DNA from: Halalkalibacter akibai JCM 9157
Lineage (GTDB): Bacteria > Bacillota > Bacilli > Bacillales > Bacillaceae_D
Assembly: GCF_000513135.1 (NCBI RefSeq)
Contig: NZ_BAUV01000047.1
Location: 1-32,343 of the forward strand
Reading direction: 5' to 3'
Length of the DNA stretch: 32,343 bases
Both the position numbers and the translations under genes were made by a program. This document shows, one piece after another, positions 7,984 to 14,939 of this stretch. Every line of letters starts with the position of its first letter. Position 1 is the stretch's first letter. Under the pieces are notes generated by a model, which worked only from the letters and a program-made list of their open reading frames with translations, was not told the origin of the DNA and did not search any database.

Positions 7984-8382
7984 ATGCTAGTTGATGTTTA
8001 TATTGATGGAGCTAGTGCAGGAGATCCTGGTCCATCGGGTGCAGGTGTGTATATCAATTTCAGAAATGGACAGGTAGAGAGTCATTCTATTCCACTTGAA
8101 ATAATGTCTAATCATGAAGCGGAGTATGAAGCGTTACTATTAGCGTTAGACCTATGTTTAAAGCAAGGGTTAAAAATGGTTTCATTTCGAACCGATTCAA
8201 AATTAATTGATGACGCAATTGAAAAACGCTATGTCAAAAATAAAAAATATCAATTATATTTAAATCAAGCTATTGAGAAAATTGACCATTTCGATCTCTT
8301 TTTTATGAAATGGATACCAAGTAACCAAAACAAGCAAGCCGACGCGCTTGCAAGACAGGCCATTAGAAAAAAGAGAAAATAA
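7984..8382 (+). CDS. RNase HI-family protein (reverse-transcriptase-like ribonuclease)
   Basis: A 132-residue RNase H fold with all four acidic residues in place: YIDGAS (D8), HEAEYEALL (E), FRTDSKL (D) and NKQADALAR (D). That supports activity on the RNA strand of RNA-DNA hybrids. It lacks a hybrid-binding extension and belongs to the short Bacillus RNase HI-like group (YpeP/RnhA-like). AGGAGA lies 6 bases before the ATG, and the spacing of 10 bases after gpsB suggests cotranscription. The rnpB promoter begins only 8 bases after its stop. Confidence 0.85.
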   Translation: MLVDVYIDGASAGDPGPSGAGVYINFRNGQVESHSIPLEIMSNHEAEYEALLLALDLCLKQGLKMVSFRTDSKLIDDAIEKRYVKNKKYQLYLNQAIEKIDHFDLFFMKWIPSNQNKQADALARQAIRKKRK

Positions 8383-8389
8383 ATACATG

Positions 8390-8418
8390 TTGAAAGCTTC
8401 AGCTATTCAAGGTATACT
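8390..8418 (+). promoter_or_regulatory. sigma-A promoter of rnpB
   Basis: TTGAAA (8390-8395), a 17-bp spacer and TATACT (8413-8418), both five of six to consensus. Transcription should start near G8426, a few bases before the mature RNase P RNA. Confidence 0.85.
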
Positions 8419-8436
8419 ATTATTTGTCGTTTGACA

Positions 8437-8840
8437 ACGTTAAACATTCAGGTAACCGCTGCACGTTTACGTGTAGAGGAAAGTCCATGCTCGCACGAGC
8501 TGAGATGCTCGTAGTGTTCGTGCCTAGCCAATTCATAAGCTAGGGTAGTCTGGTTTCGACTGGTCTAACGGCAAGGGAAGCACCTAAGTCTATGGATATG
8601 GTGTGATACCTTTGAAAGTGCCACAGTGACGGAGTCCATTTGGAAACAAGTGGAGTGGAACGAGGTAAACCCCACGAGCGAGAAACCCAAAATATGGTAG
8701 GGGCATCTTCTTATATGGAAATGAACGATTAAGAAGAACAAGGGAAACCTTGTAGATAGATGGTTACCACCGGAGTACGAGGTTCATCACCGTTTGCAGT
8801 ACAAAGGAACAGAACATGGCTTATCGAATGTTTAATGGAT
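8437..8840 (+). ncRNA. rnpB: RNase P RNA, Bacillus type B
   Basis: The catalytic RNA that trims tRNA 5' ends. It is recognised by the conserved blocks GAGGAAAGTCCATGCTCGC (about 8475), GTGCCACAGTGACG (about 8619), GTGGAACG.GGTAAACCCC, GCGAGAAACCCAA and, near the end, ACAGAACATGGCTTATCG. The 5' end GTTAAACATTC (8439-8449) pairs with GAATGTTTAA (8826-8835) as the closing P1 helix. Length (about 400 nt) and layout follow the B. subtilis type B RNA. Ends are set from P1 pairing and are good to a few bases. Confidence 0.97.
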
Positions 8841-8855
8841 GCTAAAGATAAAATT

Positions 8856-8884
8856 AAACCTCTTTAAACAGAGGTTTTTTTTAT
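8856..8884 (+). terminator. intrinsic terminator of rnpB
   Basis: AAACCTCT (8856-8863) pairs with AGAGGTTT (8870-8877) over a 6-base loop, followed by a T run. Confidence 0.9.
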
Positions 8885-9058
8885 TGTTGTTACATATTTG
8901 GAGAAGAGCGAAATAAACGATTGTTACAACAAGATAGCAATCAAAGCAATTTCCACTGAAGCTACTAGAGGGAGAGGACACTAGTCAGTTAAAGCATTTA
9001 AAGTGTCTCAAGCTTGAAGCGGTATTCAAAGTCAAAACAATAAAAATGCTAAGTTCAT

Positions 9059-9087
9059 TTGTTTTCACTATATGGAATACGTATAAT
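9059..9087 (+). promoter_or_regulatory. sigma-A promoter of ypsC
   Basis: Weak TTGTTT (9059-9064), a 17-bp spacer and perfect TATAAT (9082-9087), 30 bp before the start codon. The 170 bases before it, after the rnpB terminator, hold no gene; a GACACT/AGTGTC pair near 8977-9008 is the only structure seen. Confidence 0.6.
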
Positions 9088-9117
9088 GAAAGTAATAAGA
9101 TGTTGAAGGAGTACATA

Positions 9118-10257
9118 ATGGAAAAAGTGACATTAATTGCAACAGCAACGATGGGGCTTGAGGCGCTAGTTGCTCGTGAAGTAAAAGATTTAGGGTATGA
9201 CGATGTACAAGTAGAAAATGGAAAGGTTACTTTTACAGCTGATGTTACTGCTATTCCGAGAGCCAACCTTTGGCTTCGGACAGCAGACCGTGTCAAATTA
9301 GTTGTAGGAGAGTTTAAAGCTTTTACATTTGATGAGTTATTTGAGAAAACAAAGGCTTTGCCTTGGGCAGATATCATTCCTGTTGATGCAGAGTTTCCGG
9401 TTATTGGGAAGTCGGTTAAGTCAAAGTTATTTAGTGTCTCAGATTGCCAAGCGATTGTGAAAAAGGCCGTTGTTGAAAGTTTAAAAAAGCGTTATAAACA
9501 AGGATGGTTTGATGAAGATGGTCCATTTTATCGAATTGAAGTAGCCCTTCATAAAGATGTAGCTACATTAACCATTGATACAAGTGGACAAGGTTTACAT
9601 AAACGTGGATACCGTTACTTACACAATCAGGCCCCCCTTAAAGAGACATTAGCTGCGGCCATGATTATGCTTACACCATGGAAGGCTGATCGTCCATTTG
9701 TTGACCCTTTTACAGGTTCGGGTACAATCCCAATTGAAGCAGCGATGATTGGACAAAATTTGGCTCCAGGTTTTAATCGAGATTTTGTTTCGGAAGATTG
9801 GCATTGGATAGGGAAGGAAACTTGGGATACAGCGCGTCAAGAAGTTGAAGACAAAGCGAATTATGATCAACCTTTAGATATTCTTGGGACAGACATTGAT
9901 CATCGTAGTGTAGAATTAGCGAGTAATAACGCGATGGAAGCTGGGTTTGGTGATTTGATTAAATGGAAGCAAATGCAAGTTACCGATTTAAGGCACCGAG
10001 GTGAGTATGGTATCTTAGTTGGAAATCCACCTTATGGTGAACGATTAGGAGAACGTACTGAAGTAGAGCAAATGTATACAGAGATGGGCAGAAGTTTTCA
10101 AAAACATTTGGAAACTTGGTCTGTTTATATGTTAACATCGCATGAAGGTTTTGAGGAGCTGTACGGAAAGAAAGCAACAAAGAAACGTAAATTATATAAT
10201 GGTAATATTAAAGTTGATTATTATCAATTTTTTGGACCAAGACCTCCAAGAGATTAA
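9118..10257 (+). CDS. ypsC: YpsC, RlmL-type 23S rRNA guanine-N2 methyltransferase
   Basis: A 379-residue methyltransferase. The N-terminal THUMP RNA-binding region (about 40-160) contains ANLWLRTADRVKL and FPVIGKSVKS. The AdoMet-binding core has DPFTGSGTIPIEAAMIGQN (about 196) and FGTD-type acidic loops (LGTDIDHRSVELA), and the catalytic N6/N2 motif is NPPYGERLGER (about 303). It matches B. subtilis YpsC along its length. By family it methylates a guanine N2 of 23S rRNA (m2G2445 type); the exact site is inferred. AAGGAGT lies 5 bases before the ATG at 9118. It sits next to rnpB, as in B. subtilis. The nearest plus-strand terminator is 295 bases downstream. Confidence 0.93.
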   Translation: MEKVTLIATATMGLEALVAREVKDLGYDDVQVENGKVTFTADVTAIPRANLWLRTADRVKLVVGEFKAFTFDELFEKTKALPWADIIPVDAEFPVIGKSVKSKLFSVSDCQAIVKKAVVESLKKRYKQGWFDEDGPFYRIEVALHKDVATLTIDTSGQGLHKRGYRYLHNQAPLKETLAAAMIMLTPWKADRPFVDPFTGSGTIPIEAAMIGQNLAPGFNRDFVSEDWHWIGKETWDTARQEVEDKANYDQPLDILGTDIDHRSVELASNNAMEAGFGDLIKWKQMQVTDLRHRGEYGILVGNPPYGERLGERTEVEQMYTEMGRSFQKHLETWSVYMLTSHEGFEELYGKKATKKRKLYNGNIKVDYYQFFGPRPPRD

Positions 10258-10552
10258 ATTTCAATTACCGTATTTTACTATAAGGCGTACGGCATAAATT
10301 TAAAGGAAAAACACATTCTATAAAACGAGGTCGACATATTTGTTTGCCTCTTGAACCATATCCCATCAAGTTGATGTTCACATATACAACAGGAAAAACA
10401 ACGATTGAGTTTACCTTTAGGTAAAAGGATCTACAGAGACAGATTTACACATGTTTTACTACAAGCATGTATAGACTGTTCTGACAGAGAGAGATCGTTA
10501 CAACCCAGATTGTAACATGAATTATGATGCTTGAATTAGATTTGGTTTGAGT
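10258..10552 (+). other. gene-free stretch with several hairpins; possible ncRNA or ypsC 3' UTR
   Basis: No plausible coding frame is seen. Three small inverted repeats lie in order: TTTACC/GGTAAA (10420-10435), ACATGTTT/AAGCATGT (10449-10470) and GTTACAA/TTGTAAC (10497-10516). An intrinsic terminator follows. Either this is a long structured 3' UTR of ypsC or an unrecognised small RNA; no clear promoter was found. Confidence 0.3.
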
Positions 10553-10587
10553 AGAAGATCACACATAAAGTGGTCTTCTTTTTTTAT
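10553..10587 (+). terminator. plus-strand intrinsic terminator
   Basis: AGAAGATCAC (10553-10562) and GTGGTCTTCT (10570-10579) pair with one wobble around a 7-base loop; T9 follows. It ends transcription arriving from ypsC or from the hairpin region. Confidence 0.85.
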
Positions 10588-10609
10588 TATGATCACCTTG
10601 ATTTACAAT

Positions 10610-10645
10610 ACAAAAAGGGATGACCAACGTAAACGTGGTCATCCC
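10610..10645 (-). terminator. reverse-strand intrinsic terminator after the mini-ORF repeats
   Basis: On the reverse strand GGGATGACCA (10645-10636) pairs perfectly with TGGTCATCCC (10626-10617) around a 9-base loop, followed by TTTTT (10616-10612). It lies only 11 bases past the last mini-ORF stop, so it shows that the repeat array is transcribed on the reverse strand. Confidence 0.85.
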
Positions 10646-10655
10646 CTTCATTCAC

Positions 10656-10703
10656 CTACAAGAACTCAAACACTCTGCGGCCGTAACGATTATTGTCTTC
10701 CAC
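10656..10703 (-). CDS. mini-ORF B, copy 1 (15 residues)
   Basis: GTG start at 10703, peptide MEDNNRYGRRVFEFL, stop at 10656. A near-perfect ribosome binding site, GGAGGGGTG (10715-10707), ends with GGAGG 7 bases before the start. It shares the core (D/E)(N/H)NRY(G/D)RR with two sister copies upstream on the same strand. It is the last unit before the terminator. No known family is recognised. The peptide is short and may be the visible part of an RNA element rather than a protein. Confidence 0.35.
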   Translation of the reverse strand: MEDNNRYGRRVFEFL

Positions 10704-10805
10704 AGACACCCCTCCAATTTCTTGATGCTCTAGGAACATGGTTGAAATTCTCGGACTCTGTACAATGCAATCACCTCATTAAGAGATACATCGTTTCTTC
10801 AAGCA

Positions 10806-10844
10806 TTAGAACAATCTGCGGTCGTATCGATTATGCTCTTTCAC
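10806..10844 (-). CDS. mini-ORF B, copy 2 (12 residues)
   Basis: GTG start at 10844, peptide MKEHNRYDRRLF, stop TAA at 10806. The site GAGGGGTG lies just ahead. Relative to copies 1 and 3 the changes are D to E, N to H and G to D, plus one silent Arg codon change, so the core NRY.RR is kept. An in-frame TGA upstream excludes a longer start. Confidence 0.35.
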   Translation of the reverse strand: MKEHNRYDRRLF

Positions 10845-10960
10845 AGACACCCCTCATTTCTTATATGCTACATAGAACACGTTAGAAATTCTGGAACCTG
10901 CGCATTGCTACCACCTCATTAGAGTTGATAAAAATCGATAGAACTTAATGACTATTCGAA

Positions 10961-10996
10961 TTACTCTCTGCGGCCGTAACGATTATTGTCTTTCAC
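10961..10996 (-). CDS. mini-ORF B, copy 3 (11 residues)
   Basis: GTG start at 10996, peptide MKDNNRYGRRE, stop TAA at 10961. The site GAGGGGTG lies ahead. In this copy alone an ATG at 11014 is also in frame and would give 17 residues (MKRGVSVKDNNRYGRRE), but it would start inside the spacing region. It is the first unit from the putative promoter side. Confidence 0.35.
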   Translation of the reverse strand: MKDNNRYGRRE

Positions 10997-11143
10997 AGAC
11001 ACCCCTCTTTTCATGATGCTACTAAGAACATTTTTGAAAATCATGGATCCTGTTCAACCCAACCACCTCATTCAAAGTGATCAATCGTTAATCGTATTGT
11101 TTCTTGTTATGGTGTGTGAGAAGCAATTGCTTGCCCCTCGGTT

Positions 11144-11149
11144 ATTATA
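11144..11149 (-). promoter_or_regulatory. possible -10 box for the mini-ORF array
   Basis: Reverse-strand TATAAT, with no convincing -35 box 16-18 bases upstream. Position, 70 bases before the first repeat unit, fits. A 12-bp palindrome, AAGCAATTGCTT (11121-11132), lies just downstream. The plus strand from 11075 to 11289 has no gene. Confidence 0.3.
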
Positions 11150-11289
11150 TTGTCCTGCTGAAACTGAATTATGCAGATGTTTTTAATTTTTTTTTTTAGA
11201 AGTTTCAACAAAGGAAGAGATAGTATGTTTTTTTATAGGATGGACAACCTTAACTTGAAGTTGGTAATTGCAAAAAGGAGGAGATAATT

Positions 11290-11544
11290 ATGACAAATCC
11301 ATCAGGCTTTAACGATGTAAAACAAGTTGAGATGTCAGTACTCTCAGCAGAGCACATGGTTGGACAAGCAACTAGAACGATGGATGAGGAGCAGCTGGAA
11401 GCGGCTACTAACGCGCTTAACGATGCAAAAGCTCAGCTTAACAAAGCAATGGCACATCAAACTGGTGTTGACGAAGCATTCTTCGAAATGTCTCATGAGC
11501 TAATTGCTAAAGCAGATCATCAATTAAAGGAAGCAAAAAAATAA
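11290..11544 (+). CDS. small helical protein (DUF2564-like)
   Basis: An 84-residue, Cys-free, acidic protein predicted to be almost wholly helical: VEMSVLSAEHMVGQATRTMDEEQLEAATNALNDAKAQLNKAM, then GVDEAFFEMSHELIAKADHQLKEAKK. The heptad-like spacing suggests a two- or three-helix bundle. The sequence resembles the Bacillus family annotated DUF2564, from memory; function unknown. AAAAAGGAGGAGATAATT gives a strong start at 11290. It runs into the fold-back repeat at 11549, which serves as its terminator, and faces the HesB-like gene. Confidence 0.75.
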   Translation: MTNPSGFNDVKQVEMSVLSAEHMVGQATRTMDEEQLEAATNALNDAKAQLNKAMAHQTGVDEAFFEMSHELIAKADHQLKEAKK

Positions 11545-11548
11545 AAGT

Positions 11549-11790
11549 AAAAAAGGCTGGGAACTAAAGAGGTTAAATGAGCGTACGAACGATGTAGAAC
11601 CATTAGCGGAGGAAATATACGTAGACTCCTGCGGGTCAAAAAGGCAAGGGTGAGCCCGCGCAGTGCAAATGCACGAGGACGGTCACCAGCCACCCGCGGA
11701 AAGCGAAGTGTATTTCCGGAGTGATTGCTACGCTGTGTTTCGTTCGGAATTCTCGCTATTAAAACTCTTATGTCCCAGCCTCTTTTTTTT
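11549..11790. repeat. 240-bp fold-back repeat acting as a bidirectional terminator
   Basis: The ends AAAAGGCTGGGA (about 11551-11562) and TCCCAGCCTCTTTT (11773-11786) are inverted, and matches continue inward: the GAGCG..CGAACGA region against TCGTTCGG..CTCGC, and GGAAATATAC (11610-11619) against GTGTATTTCC (11709-11718). The whole element can fold into one long imperfect hairpin. The interior carries GTAGACTCCTGCGGG and CCCGCGGAAAGCGAAGTGT, wording familiar from a dispersed repeat of many Bacillaceae genomes (recalled, not searched). It is richer in G+C than its surroundings and lies between two converging genes. An apparent reverse ORF across it is an artefact. Confidence 0.75.
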
Positions 11791-12096
11791 CTAGCTTTCA
11801 GGATGATCAAGTTGTGAAAACTTAGGATTTGCAAAATCTAGGTAACCACTGTCTTCATCATATGTGATGGACATGCCATCTAAATACCAAAAATCATCTT
11901 CTGTTACGAAAAAGGTAATACCTTGTTTTTCAAGTATAAAAGCATGCTCTGGAGGCTGATCTTTTATGATCCCTACTGAAAAACCACCGGAACCAATTCC
12001 TCCAACACGTACATAAAGTCGAACGGAATCCCCTTTTATTAAAGGAATTTCTTTCTTATATAAAGCAACTGCCTCATCAGAAATTATAAAATTCAT
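11791..12096 (-). CDS. HesB/IscA-fold protein without cysteines (YneR-like)
   Basis: A 101-residue protein: MNFIISDEAVALYKKE, VRLYVRVGGIGSGGFSVGI, and ITFFVTEDDFWYLDGMSITYDEDSGYLDFANPKF. The fold pattern is that of HesB-like proteins such as B. subtilis YneR. It has no Cys at all, so it cannot hold an iron-sulfur cluster the way IscA/SufA does. Role unknown. The start at 12096 follows TAGGGGGTAAGG; a longer frame from 12138 lacks such a site. Divergent from ypwA with about 140 bases between them. Confidence 0.75.
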   Translation of the reverse strand: MNFIISDEAVALYKKEIPLIKGDSVRLYVRVGGIGSGGFSVGIIKDQPPEHAFILEKQGITFFVTEDDFWYLDGMSITYDEDSGYLDFANPKFSQLDHPES

Positions 12097-12236
12097 ATCC
12101 TTACCCCCTATGGTAGACAATAACACATGATTCGACATTTTTCTAGAAAGTTAAAAACAAAGAAGGAATAACAATTCGGTCGTCGAAATAATAAAGGCAA
12201 TATATTTTTTATTAAAATAAAAAAAGGATGGTTTAG

Positions 12237-13751
12237 ATGACAGATATTCAAAAGCTAGAAACAGAATTTAGACAATACATAAAAAAAATAGAGGATTATG
12301 GTCAAGCATTAGCTGTTTTAGCGTGGGATTCAAGAACAGGGGCTCCTAAAAAAGGAATTGTTCAACGGTCCGAAGTAATTGGAACATTATCATCGGAGGT
12401 ATTTGCCTTATCTACTTCTGAGCAAATGGGAAGTTATTTAGCTGAGTTAAGAGAAAAGACTGTTTACAACCAGCTTTCTGAAATTACACGGAAATCGGTA
12501 GATGAGTGTTATAAATCTTATCAGCGCAATGTGAAAATTCCAAAAGAAGAATACAAAGAATATGTGATGTTGCAATCTCAATCAGAATCATTATGGGAAG
12601 AAGCAAAAGACAAAGCTGATTTCGAATTGTTTCGACCTAACTTAGAAAAATTGGTTGAATTTAAAAAGCGTTTTGTCGGATATTGGGGTTACGAAAAACA
12701 CCCTTATAACACATTGTTAGATGATTATGAGCCTGGTGTCTTTGTCGATACGATTGATAAAGTATTTGGAGAACTGCGTGATCAATTAATCCCACTTGTT
12801 AAAGGCGTAATGGAATCTTCGCATCAACCTAAAACAGATTTCTTATTTAAGAAATTTCCACGCGCAAACCAAGAAGCACTAAGCTTAGATATCTTAAAAG
12901 AAATTGGTTATGATTTTGATGCAGGAAGATTAGATGAGACCGTTCATCCATTTGCAATCGGTATCAATCCAAATGATGTTCGTGTAACAACAAAATACAA
13001 TGAAGACGATTTCCGTGTTGCCCTATTTGGAACGATTCATGAAGGTGGCCATGCTTTGTACGAACAAAATATAGCGCAAGAATTAATTGGAACACCTCTT
13101 GCTGATGGTACTTCAATGGGAATTCACGAATCTCAATCTTTATTTTGGGAAAAGTTCGTTGGGAAAAACTATGGATTTTGGGAGCGGAATTATGATGTAC
13201 TGAAGAAACATTCATCAGGTCAGTTTGACGATGTATCGCTTGAAGATTTTTATTTTGCTGTAAACCAAGCAAAACAATCTTTAATTCGCATTGAAAGTGA
13301 TGAACTAACATATTGCCTTCATATCATCTTACGTTATGAACTTGAAAAGGCATTAATGGAAGACAAAATTACAGTTGCGGAACTACCGCAAATTTGGAAT
13401 GATAAAATGGAAGAATATCTAGGGGTACGTCCTTCTCATGATGGCGAAGGTGTCTTACAAGACGTTCACTGGTCGTTTGGTGCTTTTGGTTATTTCCCTT
13501 CCTATGCTCTTGGATATATTTATTCAGCTCAAATAAAAGAAGCAATGGTAAAAGATCTACCGAATTTTGATGAATTAGTTAGAAAAGGTGACTATGCACC
13601 AATTAGAGAATGGTTAACTAGTAAAGTTCACCAACACGGAAAAATGAAGCAACCTGCTGAAATTATCAAAGATATTACTGGTGGAGGGATTGATTCTAAG
13701 CCTTTGGTCAATTATTTAACAGAGAAATATCGCCGTTTGTATCAATTCTAG
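12237..13751 (+). CDS. ypwA: M32 metallocarboxypeptidase (thermostable carboxypeptidase 1 type)
   Basis: A 504-residue cytosolic zinc carboxypeptidase. The active site is HEGGH (H268-H272, with E269), and the third zinc ligand lies in HESQS (E298). Family marks include WDSRTGAPKKG near the N-terminus, HPFAIGINPNDVRVTTKY, and GVRPSHDGEGVLQDVHWSFGAFGYFPSYALG. Length equals the usual 500 residues of the family. AAAAAGGATG is 6 bases before the ATG. B. subtilis YpwA lies in the same neighbourhood and removes C-terminal residues from peptides with broad preference except Pro. No promoter consensus stands out in the AT-rich upstream 100 bases. Confidence 0.95.
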   Translation: MTDIQKLETEFRQYIKKIEDYGQALAVLAWDSRTGAPKKGIVQRSEVIGTLSSEVFALSTSEQMGSYLAELREKTVYNQLSEITRKSVDECYKSYQRNVKIPKEEYKEYVMLQSQSESLWEEAKDKADFELFRPNLEKLVEFKKRFVGYWGYEKHPYNTLLDDYEPGVFVDTIDKVFGELRDQLIPLVKGVMESSHQPKTDFLFKKFPRANQEALSLDILKEIGYDFDAGRLDETVHPFAIGINPNDVRVTTKYNEDDFRVALFGTIHEGGHALYEQNIAQELIGTPLADGTSMGIHESQSLFWEKFVGKNYGFWERNYDVLKKHSSGQFDDVSLEDFYFAVNQAKQSLIRIESDELTYCLHIILRYELEKALMEDKITVAELPQIWNDKMEEYLGVRPSHDGEGVLQDVHWSFGAFGYFPSYALGYIYSAQIKEAMVKDLPNFDELVRKGDYAPIREWLTSKVHQHGKMKQPAEIIKDITGGGIDSKPLVNYLTEKYRRLYQF

Positions 13752-13817
13752 TTTGAAGTATAACTAATCCAACATTTGTTAATAATAACATTCACTATGT
13801 AGTTGGAGTGAATGAGA

Positions 13818-14117
13818 ATGCGTGTTGTAGAAATACTTCCAAAAGAAGAGTGTCATGTGACAGCAATAGAAGCAAGCGTACAAGATTACTTCAATGGAGA
13901 CATGGTTGTAGTCAGTTGTATTCTAGCTGGTAAAAGTTACGACTTTGTATGTTATGAAGAAGGGTTGCAGGTTAAAAATAACCAAGTCAAGGCCATTTAT
14001 GGACCTGCGATTGTTTGTAACGCACAACTTGAGGAACTAAGTGATGATGAAGCGGTTCTCGTGCAAAATTACGTGAACGAAAATAAATTTGACTTGAATA
14101 ACATACATCTTCATTAG
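13818..14117 (+). CDS. conserved-looking hypothetical protein, about 99 residues
   Basis: A soluble, acidic protein: MRVVEILPKEECHVTAIEASVQDYFNGDMVVVSCILAGKS..., with four Cys scattered and no membrane segment or signal peptide. Predicted mixed beta/alpha. The start at 13818 is chosen because GGAG lies 9 bases before it; the ATG at 13812 is only 3 bases away. I do not recognise the family. It follows ypwA by 66 bases and ends at a terminator, so it may share the ypwA transcript. Confidence 0.65.
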   Translation: MRVVEILPKEECHVTAIEASVQDYFNGDMVVVSCILAGKSYDFVCYEEGLQVKNNQVKAIYGPAIVCNAQLEELSDDEAVLVQNYVNENKFDLNNIHLH

Positions 14118-14119
14118 AG

Positions 14120-14164
14120 AAGAGGTTGCATGGGAGAGTATATTCTTTCATAGCAGCCTCTTTT
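14120..14164 (+). terminator. intrinsic terminator
   Basis: AAGAGGTTGC (14120-14129) with GCAGCCTCTT (14153-14162), one wobble; the inner 23 bases pair further in part. TTTT follows. Confidence 0.8.
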
Positions 14165-14292
14165 ACGATAATTTGTAGTTTTTTGATAACCAAATCAATG
14201 AATTGAAATATATTATATTGTTGTTTGTAAAGCATCCGGAATGTCGTTAATGCAAAATTTCTTCTCCTTTTTCATTACATATCTGAAACGAT

Positions 14293-14321
14293 TTGAAATC
14301 TTTAATCGTTTTATGTGTAAT
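14293..14321 (+). promoter_or_regulatory. sigma-A-like promoter
   Basis: TTGAAA (14293-14298), a 17-bp spacer and TGTAAT (14316-14321). The predicted start site near 14328 lies very close to the GTG at 14333 and would favour ATG 14345 as the start of the next gene. Confidence 0.5.
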
Positions 14322-14332
14322 AAAGGAAGAAG

Positions 14333-14680
14333 GTGAAGAATAAAATGGTACTTACATTGACACTTGGATCCATGCTTTCGTTTATCCTTCCGTATTTCCA
14401 AGCTAAACCTGTGCATATGAATGGTAGTCCAGTAGGTAAGCCGGATTTAATAGGAGAAGTGATAAATATAGAAGAGCACTGGCTATTAATAGATGGAAAA
14501 GCCTATGTTGATATACGTGAAGCCATATTAATAAGTGAAAGTCATGTTAGACTTGGATTAAAAGATTTCGCAGAAGGAGATCATGTACATGTTTGGATCT
14601 CTGAGGGTGAATTAATAGGTACGTCTCCAGCTCTTGGAACCGCAGTATTTGTTAGACGATTGAATTCAGAAGGGAATTGA
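14333..14680 (+). CDS. secreted hypothetical protein
   Basis: A 115-residue protein with a likely Sec signal peptide: MKNKMVLTLTLGSMLSFILPYFQAK, cleavage probably after QA-K at about residue 24. The mature part is a small beta-rich domain (GEVINIEEHWLLIDGKAYVDIREAILI, then GDHVHVWISEGELIGTSPALGTAVFVRRL), in outline like DUF3221-type envelope domains, though that is only a resemblance. Two starts are possible: GTG 14333 with AAGGA 5 bases ahead, which gives the Lys-rich n-region expected of a signal peptide, or ATG 14345, which the promoter position favours. The next mini-gene starts 2 bases after its stop. Confidence 0.65.
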   Translation: MKNKMVLTLTLGSMLSFILPYFQAKPVHMNGSPVGKPDLIGEVINIEEHWLLIDGKAYVDIREAILISESHVRLGLKDFAEGDHVHVWISEGELIGTSPALGTAVFVRRLNSEGN

Positions 14681-14682
14681 AA

Positions 14683-14805
14683 ATGAAACGAGTATTATCA
14701 GTCTTATTAATTCTATCATTCTTGGCATCTATGACTGCCGTTGTTTATGGTAGAAGTGAATCGGTGCCTAGTTATATAGAAGAAGGTGTAACATCTTCCA
14801 GATGA
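14683..14805 (+). CDS. 40-residue secreted or membrane-anchored peptide
   Basis: MKRVLSVLLILSFLASMTAV is a basic start plus a hydrophobic core, then VYGRSESVPSYIEEGVTSSR. It looks like a signal peptide with a very short mature part of about 17 residues (possible cleavage near VYG-R). The start sits 2 bases after the previous stop with AAGGG inside that gene, so it is translationally coupled. Its last six codons and stop lie inside the terminator stem. Short secreted peptides in Gram-positives can be signals or membrane regulators; no family was recognised. Confidence 0.55.
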   Translation: MKRVLSVLLILSFLASMTAVVYGRSESVPSYIEEGVTSSR

Positions 14806-14829
14806 GGAGATGTTACATCTTTTTTTTTG
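14787..14829 (+). terminator. intrinsic terminator overlapping the small peptide gene
   Basis: TGTAACATCT (14787-14796) pairs perfectly with AGATGTTACA (14808-14817) over an 11-base loop that contains the stop codon; a long T run follows. Confidence 0.9.
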
Positions 14830-14890
14830 GACATTTGCCCAATTATCTTTTTTACAAAAAAAGGGTTTAGATTTTATCTTTTGTGTGTTA

Positions 14891-14920
14891 TTGTGTGTAT
14901 ATTGATATATACACTATAAC
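14891..14920 (+). promoter_or_regulatory. promoter with embedded palindromic operator for the export-protein/ABC operon
   Basis: TTGTGT (14891-14896), an 18-bp spacer and TATAAC (14915-14920). The spacer is filled by a perfect inverted repeat, GTGTATAT-TGAT-ATATACAC (14895-14914). This is the classical place for a repressor, and the operon itself encodes a GntR-family repressor of the YtrA type. Confidence 0.65.
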
Positions 14921-14939
14921 AGTGAAAAGAGGTTGTATT

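Larger units (their letters stand above)
10656..11074 (-). repeat. three tandem reverse-strand repeat units with paired mini-ORFs
   Basis: Units lie at about 10656-10781, 10806-10922 and 10961-11074. Read on the reverse strand, each has a GAGGTG site, a short ORF-like stretch (mini-ORF A), about 30 bases, a GAGGGGTG site, and mini-ORF B. The best kept block is about 35 bases, running from GAGGGGTGTCTGTG to CCGCAGA. Spacers of 25-40 bases differ in sequence. Mini-ORF A starts at TTG in copies 1 and 3 and keeps the pattern R(V/I)(R/H)(E/D)FQ.CS; in copy 2 a one-base deletion cuts it to MRRFQNF. A terminator follows the array. The unit matches no element I recognise. Confidence 0.8.

Noticed and set aside
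10547-11186. Plus-strand frames of 112 and 66 codons over the repeat array
   Set aside because: One begins at a TTG without a ribosome binding site and crosses both terminators; conserved signals are on the opposite strand.
11520-11834. 104-codon reverse frame across the fold-back repeat
   Set aside because: Overlaps two real genes and the palindromic element; the composition comes from the repeat.
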